DNA of 64,000 nt from Siphlonurus alternatus (Eukaryota; Arthropoda; Insecta; Ephemeroptera; Siphlonuridae). This document shows, one piece after another, positions 62,927 to 64,000 of this stretch. The notes under the pieces are model-generated. The model had not been told where the DNA came from. It was given only the letters and a program-made list of their open reading frames with translations, and made no database searches. Numbering within the stretch: the first letter of the stretch is position 1; each line of letters begins with the position of its first letter. The DNA lies in NCBI GenBank assembly GCA_949825025.1, contig OX463780.1, forward strand, positions 22,894,229 to 22,958,228. The letters run 5' to 3'. The translations under genes and the position numbers were made by a program.

Positions 62927-64000
62927 TATCGTACAAAAATGTCAAGATCGTTGCATCATAAAAAGGCAAATAAATTTAGCTATTGAAAAATAGTAAATGT
63001 AGTAATAGTTTTAAACATATTATAGAACTGAATTTAGTAGCCAATTTTTCAATAAAATTCATTATTTTGATCAAATCAAAAGGGATATTTTTGCATTGAA
63101 TTTAGTCTTATCTTGAAACATGCATACTGATTTCGGATAATTCTAACTTTTTTCAAAGTAGAATTAAACAAAAATTTGCTATACATAATAATTATTATAC
63201 ACATCATGCATATAGTATTATAAGAAATAAGAAAATGATTTTAAATTGAAGTGATACCGCTTTTTATTATAAATTTATTTTCAAGATTCTCTTATATATA
63301 GATTTGATGGAGATGATATGATATTCGGATAAGAGGTTTATGCTACTAGAATTTTTATTATTTTGAGATGAATAATAAAAAATCTCTTAGAAGTTTTCTT
63401 TTTTAATTTGTGAACATTGGCGTTTGCAGCAGGCAGCTTCATTGATATGCCGGCCCTACCCAGCGGGCCCCGCGTGTTTGCGCTGAGGGCGGAGAAAGAA
63501 GCAAACTCGATGCAGATTTTGTATTTTAAGAAGTTCTTTACTCGTATAAAAAAAGAAGTGAGAGGGAGAGTATACATACAAAAAATATCTTGAGAGATGG
63601 CAGACTTTTGAAATGATGAATAGCCTTTACTATAAATATTTTTTATTCCATATTTGTGAGAAAAAAAAACGAGGAAGCTTGTCGTAAAACTAGAATCCGA
63701 TTTCATTTCTGTTTTCTTTTGTAGTTGTATTTTCTATTATGTATTTTTTTTCTTTGCAAATACATTCAATATAGTTTTGTGTATCAAAAAGTTTTAAAAA
63801 TATAAATATAATGCATAAAATATACAGTTTTTTAATACCTTTGTTATCTGATATAAACGGGTGGTCTGTAATTGCCTATAGTACCGATAATGATCATCCT
63901 CCAAATCATTTGATATACAAAAATATATATATAAAAAAAAGTTCTATTTTTTTTTTTTTTTTTTACACTCAAACGATTGTCTTTTCAGTTGAATAGTTTC
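62927..64000. other. AT-rich stretch with GC-rich patch at 63410-63505
   Basis: The patch contains GGCCCTACCCAGCGGGCCCC. The minus frame over it (63338-63706) is Lys/Phe/Ser-rich outside the patch and unrecognised. The right end is plain AT-rich DNA. Confidence 0.4.

Overview
This is a eukaryotic, almost certainly invertebrate-animal, genomic window that looks like a gene desert or the inside of very long introns. It is strongly AT-rich (about 30% GC by eye). No reading frame exceeds about 200 codons, and no recognisable protein domain, rRNA, intact tRNA, CRISPR or prokaryotic signal is present. Long GA/CT, TA and TTTA microsatellites, short palindromic DNA transposons and tRNA-like relics are typical of an animal nuclear genome. 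I cannot name the species; an arthropod or other marine invertebrate is a guess.

Layout: AT-rich background is interrupted about every 1-2 kb by sharply bounded GC-richer islands of 150-450 bp. Examples are 640-990, 4130-4310, 7930-8215, 9120-9430, 11331-11530, 11871-12235, 13421-13760, 15360-15690, 16141-16350, 17085-17330, 19110-19430, 22140-22440, 23081-23340, 25641-26110, 26960-27240, 28550-28810, 33380-33690, 34501-34740, 43110-43320, 49200-49410, 52740-53010, 59540-60010 and 62080-62400. Many hold dense or textbook transcription-factor motifs: TAAT clusters, a TAATCAGATTA homeodomain dimer site, T-box/RUNX, an RFX X-box, a POU MORE palindrome, CREB sites, CRE/ETS, CCAAT/GC-box/E2F, nuclear-receptor repeats and CTCF-like cores. 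The simplest reading is a regulatory landscape of candidate enhancers and insulators. That is inference from motifs only; conservation was not tested.

Mobile DNA: four small non-autonomous inverted-repeat families can be delimited, three of them twice. Family A is at 23571-23711 and 59176-59318 (about 96% identical). Family B is at 24665-24791 and 55767-55923, plus a relic at 55515-55632. Family C is at 50356-50662 and 62598-62926, with arms of about 100-125 bp. Family D is at 36512-36733, with TTA duplications. Several tRNA-like A/B-box relics (7320-7410, 14940-15060, 15382-15423, 18905-19050, 31737-31830, 48085-48125) look like SINE remains.

Genes: none is certain. Weak candidates are a 95-codon frame with a signal-peptide-like start (33394-33681, +) and short stretches bounded by good splice signals (18492-18531, 25974-26036 and 52042-52076 on +; 21541-21702 on -). 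The plus-strand pair 25974-26036 and 52042-52076 can join in frame. A motif resembling a zero-length recursive splice site lies at 26740-26761. The perfect palindrome TGACGTCA occurs eight times, well above hand-estimated chance.
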